Shown one piece after another: positions 61,401 through 64,000 of a DNA stretch of 64,000 nucleotides. The stretch is from Zychaea mexicana. Its lineage: Eukaryota; Mucoromycota; Mucoromycetes; Mucorales; Lichtheimiaceae. How positions within the stretch are numbered: position 1 is the stretch's first letter; each line of letters starts with the position of its first letter. The notes below the pieces were generated by a model. It saw only the letters and a list, made by a program, of their open reading frames with translations, was not told where the DNA came from and did not search any database. The translations under genes were made by a program, and so were the position numbers. The stretch is taken from the NCBI RefSeq assembly GCF_025766255.1, contig NW_026516721.1, forward strand, positions 1 through 64,000, read 5' to 3'.

Positions 61401-61779
61401 CGGAAACCAATATGCATAGCAACTCTAAGGCCCAATCACTTTCACTTAGGGCGCCAGGGGACTGAACCTCGCGTGGCTACTACAAGTGCATGGCAAGTAG
61501 ATTCCTTGGCTGTTGGATCGTTGAGAAGGGAAAAGAAAAAAAAACAGTTCATGGCCGGATATTTTCAACAAATGTTATTTCTCCAGCAAGCGCGGCAATT
61601 CTGACAGCCACTCAGCTAGAGCACCTCGAACAAAAAAGGAGTGAGATGTTCTTTTTACAAATCTCCTTATCTTTTCAACATAGAATCCTCTGGAGTTTTT
61701 TTTTTGTAGGGGAAGCCCCCAGTTGGGGTCTAGTTTATCAAAATGTGCAATTATCAGTAACTGCCAATAACGTTAAAGA
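58467..61779. other. gene-poor region
   Basis: About 3.3 kb with no gene I can support. Several open frames of 60-124 codons lack motifs. Composition is AT-rich with simple T/A tracts, and no transposon proteins are recognised. Confidence 0.45.
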
Positions 61780-61985
61780 TACATAGTGCACAGGATGAAG
61801 TGACTAAGACACACCGATGTGTTTAAGTACGAACCAATCAAGAGCACTAGGGAGGACCATGCATATCTTGTCATAGCGATTTCCACGAAGTGACGACCCA
61901 CATTAGGACAGCAGCAAGGGACAACAAATAGCCGGATTCGAATCGACAACCTCTTGGACAGAAGTTACCCACCTTGAACAATTTC
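61780..61985 (-). repeat. possible tRNA-derived SINE-like sequence
   Basis: On the minus strand the segment near 61920-61985 contains GATTCGAATCC, a near-perfect Pol III B box. About 30-35 bp upstream lies TTGTTCAAGGTGG, which resembles an A box, and a tRNA-like anticodon stem can be drawn between them. A complete tRNA cannot be folded because the acceptor stem does not pair. It may be a SINE head or a decayed tRNA; the 3' limit is a guess. Confidence 0.25.
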
Positions 61986-62293
61986 TAGAAGTAATAAATT
62001 TAATTATCATTAATATTTTTAAAAAAGTTAAAAAAGAGAAGATATATAAATAGATATTTTGATGATTGAAATACATCTAGTAGATATATAATCTTTTTTG
62101 TATACAAAACTAGTAGAAAACAAACAAATTGTTCATTTTCATACAAATAAATTAGGTCTCTTTGTGTTACTTTCTCCAGAAAAGTAACTAGTTATAAATC
62201 TCCATAAAAAATTTTAATTTTTGGAATTGGCAGATTTATAATAGGATAATAGTTTATCTATTATCTATCATTTAAAAGATAATATTATTAATA
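61986..62293. other. AT-rich segment, left flank of the nested insertion
   Basis: About 300 bp with markedly higher A+T than the gene-bearing part of the window. It begins abruptly after the possible SINE and ends at the ATG of the interrupted small frame. It resembles the AT-rich sequence beyond 63470, so both may belong to one element. Confidence 0.5.
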
Positions 62294-62389
62294 ATGATGA
62301 ATCTTCATGCACGAAAGTCTGCAACACTACTCTTTGGAATGACATCTTCAAGAGCTCTAAACGACGAGTTCACGAGTATGTGCCTAATA

Positions 62390-63252
62390 CAGTGCCTGTG
62401 CACTATAACGATATTCAATATAACGATAATTCGATATAACGATAGGATTCTCAGGTGCAAGGCCGATTACTTGGTAAAATATCGGTAATTCTATATAACG
62501 ATGAACGATATAATTTCCCAAAATATCGGTTTATCGAGCGGTAAATAATGCACTTTATTTTCCAAATTAAGATAAGATATCTGTTTGTTTGGCGGTTTTT
62601 AGCTCTGCAGCAGCCAGCGTTCTCAACTTTCCTCTTATATGGAAAAAATGATTCTAGCATCATCTTTGTCTTCAACGCCTATATCTGCTTACAGACTTTT
62701 CTCGAGGACAAAGGCTGTTGTTCCTATTCATCATACCATTTTCTCTGCTCCACTTCTTCAGTGTCGTCACCTACCTTTATAAATTTAAAAACAAATAGCC
62801 TACATAAATAGGCTTATATTCTTCCTTTGCCCATTCTGCAAGAAGCCTGCCTTGGGTCCAGCCACTCTGTTTATGCTTGTACACGATTGCAAGCTTTTGG
62901 CGCTTAGTAAGCATTTGGTGTTGATTTTTTGGTTCGTTAGGGCACCTGCATTGATAATGCGAGAGGAGCCAGCTGCGATTCTGTGATAAGACGATAAGCT
63001 ATTTTGTGGATAAAGAAGTGATGTTTTCCTCTCTCTTCATTGATTATTACTAAGCTAATGATGGACGCTAGTTTAATTATGTTTCCGGTACATTCTTTTT
63101 GCTTCTTTTTTTGCGGAGGATATCTCAGTAGACTATGGATAAGCTTTATTCCGAACTCATCTGCCCTGAGAGCCAATTCGATATACCAATAATTCGATAT
63201 AACGATAGGTTTTTCGGTCTATAGGGTGTATCGTTATAGCGCGCGGGCACTG
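62390..63252 (-). mobile_element. pogo-like (Tc1/mariner superfamily) element, degenerate
   Basis: An 863-bp element bounded by TA on both sides. The ends are inverted: CAGTGCCTGTGCACTATAAC at 62390 and the complement of CAGTGCCCGCGCGCTATAAC at 63252. Both ends are followed by sub-terminal repeats of the type TATAACGATA. CAGTG ends with TA duplication are typical of pogo/Tigger elements. The minus strand keeps part of a transposase N-terminus (listed separately); the DDE core is missing, so it cannot move by itself. Confidence 0.85.
62777..62911 (-). pseudogene. pogo transposase N-terminal HTH remnant
   Basis: A 45-codon stretch on the minus strand reads LTKRQKLAIVYKHKQSGWTQ and then GRLLAEWAKEEY before a stop. 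This matches the CENP-B/pogo N-terminal helix-turn-helix (pattern LT-x-x-QK-L-x-I, then Q-x-x-LAEWAKEEF). The frame is closed immediately upstream and downstream, so it is a relic. Strand and position agree with the surrounding pogo-like inverted repeats. Confidence 0.8.
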
Positions 63253-63461
63253 TATGTTTCCTATTCATCTTATTAAACTTTGAACATAGAAAATGCATTC
63301 GACACGTTCATGAAGAAGCAATCATTACACTCACGACAGCAGCACACCCTGCAGCACATGAAGTGCACCAGTTGATCGACCCAGTTGCACTCAATAAAGA
63401 ATCCACTCAAGATACAATTGATAGCCAATATGACACTGAGGATGATGCTGATCTGCATTAG

Positions 63462-64000
63462 GACTCATCATCTGAAGAACTCTCAGTGACTAATTTTGAT
63501 CCTTTCGATTTTTTTAGATTTATTATCTTTATCAATTAATGAGATATATTAATAGTAAGTATTCATTATTAATAAAATAATCATTATGGCAATAAATTTA
63601 AACTTCATCTTTTATAATAATTAAGTAAAAATATAACATAAAGGAACATGTTATATTGAAATAAGAAAGAAGGAAACAAATAGCATAATGTACCTAATAG
63701 AAAATATAATATATAAATGAATAATAAAAGATTAATTTAATAGATGTCTGGATATAATTTTGTAATATATCCTTCATTATTTAAAGAATTTTTTTTTTCA
63801 TTTTTTTTCACTTAATGTTTTATTTAATTTCTCAATCTTTCTTTTATTATTTTTTTCAGGTATATGGTTTTTATTATGCTTAGTACAAATAAATTTTTCT
63901 TTATCCCCATTTTTAGTTATCCTTTTACAACAAAGGTTACCTTTCTTCATTTTTCCCTCTTTTATATTTATGCATACATAAACTATTATCCAAATTTTTA
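63462..64000. other. AT-rich right end of the window
   Basis: About 540 bp of very AT-rich DNA, clearly different from the gene-bearing middle of the window. It holds one small reading frame on the minus strand (63950-63798) described separately. The segment continues past the window edge. Confidence 0.55.
63798..63950 (-). CDS. 50-residue Lys-rich CC/CH zinc-ribbon-like frame, possibly partial
   Basis: The frame opens with ATG at 63950 and ends TGA at 63798. It encodes MKKGNLCCKRITKNGDKEKF followed by ICTKHNKNH and a Lys/Asn-rich helical tail. The spacing of C-C ... C-x-x-H recalls short Cys/His ribbons found in some viral and transposon proteins. The extreme A+T content makes Lys/Asn-rich chance frames likely, so coding is uncertain. 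An upstream extension beyond the window is possible. Confidence 0.3.
   Translation of the reverse strand: MKKGNLCCKRITKNGDKEKFICTKHNKNHIPEKNNKRKIEKLNKTLSEKK

Larger units (their letters stand above)
62294..63461 (+). pseudogene. small reading frame interrupted by the pogo-like element
   Basis: The frame starting ATG at 62294 runs 32 codons to the TA at 62388-62389, where the pogo-like element begins. Beyond the element and its second TA, from 63255, 69 further codons including the stop (TAG 63459-63461) are open. If the element and one TA are removed, the two parts join without a frame change. The right part has a helical segment (RHVHEEAIITLTTAAHPAAH) and an acidic tail (SQYDTEDDADLH). I do not recognise the product. 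It may be the end of another transposon gene or a host gene. Confidence 0.5.

Noticed and set aside
61490..61786. 98-codon open frame in the gene-poor right part
   Set aside because: No family features and T-rich composition; considered a chance frame.

Overview
This window looks like nuclear DNA of a filamentous fungus, most likely an early-diverging one (Mucoromycota, Mucorales-like). The evidence is a velvet-domain regulator, a HbrB/Bit61-type TORC2 subunit, a Vts1/Smaug SAM protein, an MCM1/SRF-type MADS factor, many short introns (about 50-240 bp, GTAAGT-type donors, TAG/CAG acceptors), long CAG/CAA-coded glutamine tracts, and a Fanzor (eukaryotic TnpB-like) gene relic. The species cannot be named from the sequence alone. 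Exon structures were derived by hand: splice sites were joined so that the reading frame and the known family motifs continue.

Layout. Bases 1-14,000 are a mobile-element-rich block. It holds a Fanzor-like pseudogene (2.76-7.49 kb) with an in-frame stop and an LTR-like insertion. It also holds a duplicated multi-intron locus without a good reading frame (8.6-9.8 kb and 11.7-13.8 kb), with the 3' end of a degenerate Helitron between the two copies. Bases 14-58.5 kb are a normal gene-bearing stretch: KDM3-type JmjC demethylase (-), M20 dipeptidase (+), ribosomal protein eL29 (+), Vts1-like RNA-binding protein (-), mitochondrial-type PPR protein (+), F-box protein (+), FAR1-type DNA-binding protein (-), HSL-type esterase (-), DHA2-type MFS transporter with one frameshift (+), small membrane protein (+), velvet regulator (-), a solo LTR at 48.4-48.95 kb, a tiny Lys-rich protein (+), a proline-rich orphan (+), HbrB/TORC2 subunit (+) and the MADS-box factor (+). 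Bases 58.5-64 kb are gene-poor. They end in an AT-rich region containing a pogo-like element that has landed inside another small reading frame.

The genes form no operon-like pathway. Several are regulatory: chromatin (KDM3), transcription (velvet, MADS, FAR1-type), mRNA fate (Vts1, PPR), TORC2 signalling (HbrB) and possibly protein turnover (F-box). The most unusual parts are the Fanzor relic, the duplicated array of introns sharing a 10-bp palindrome, the Helitron joined to the poly(A) region of one copy, a run of four RFX/X-box-like half sites upstream of the MADS gene, two introns whose lengths are multiples of three and which can be read through, and the nested pogo insertion.
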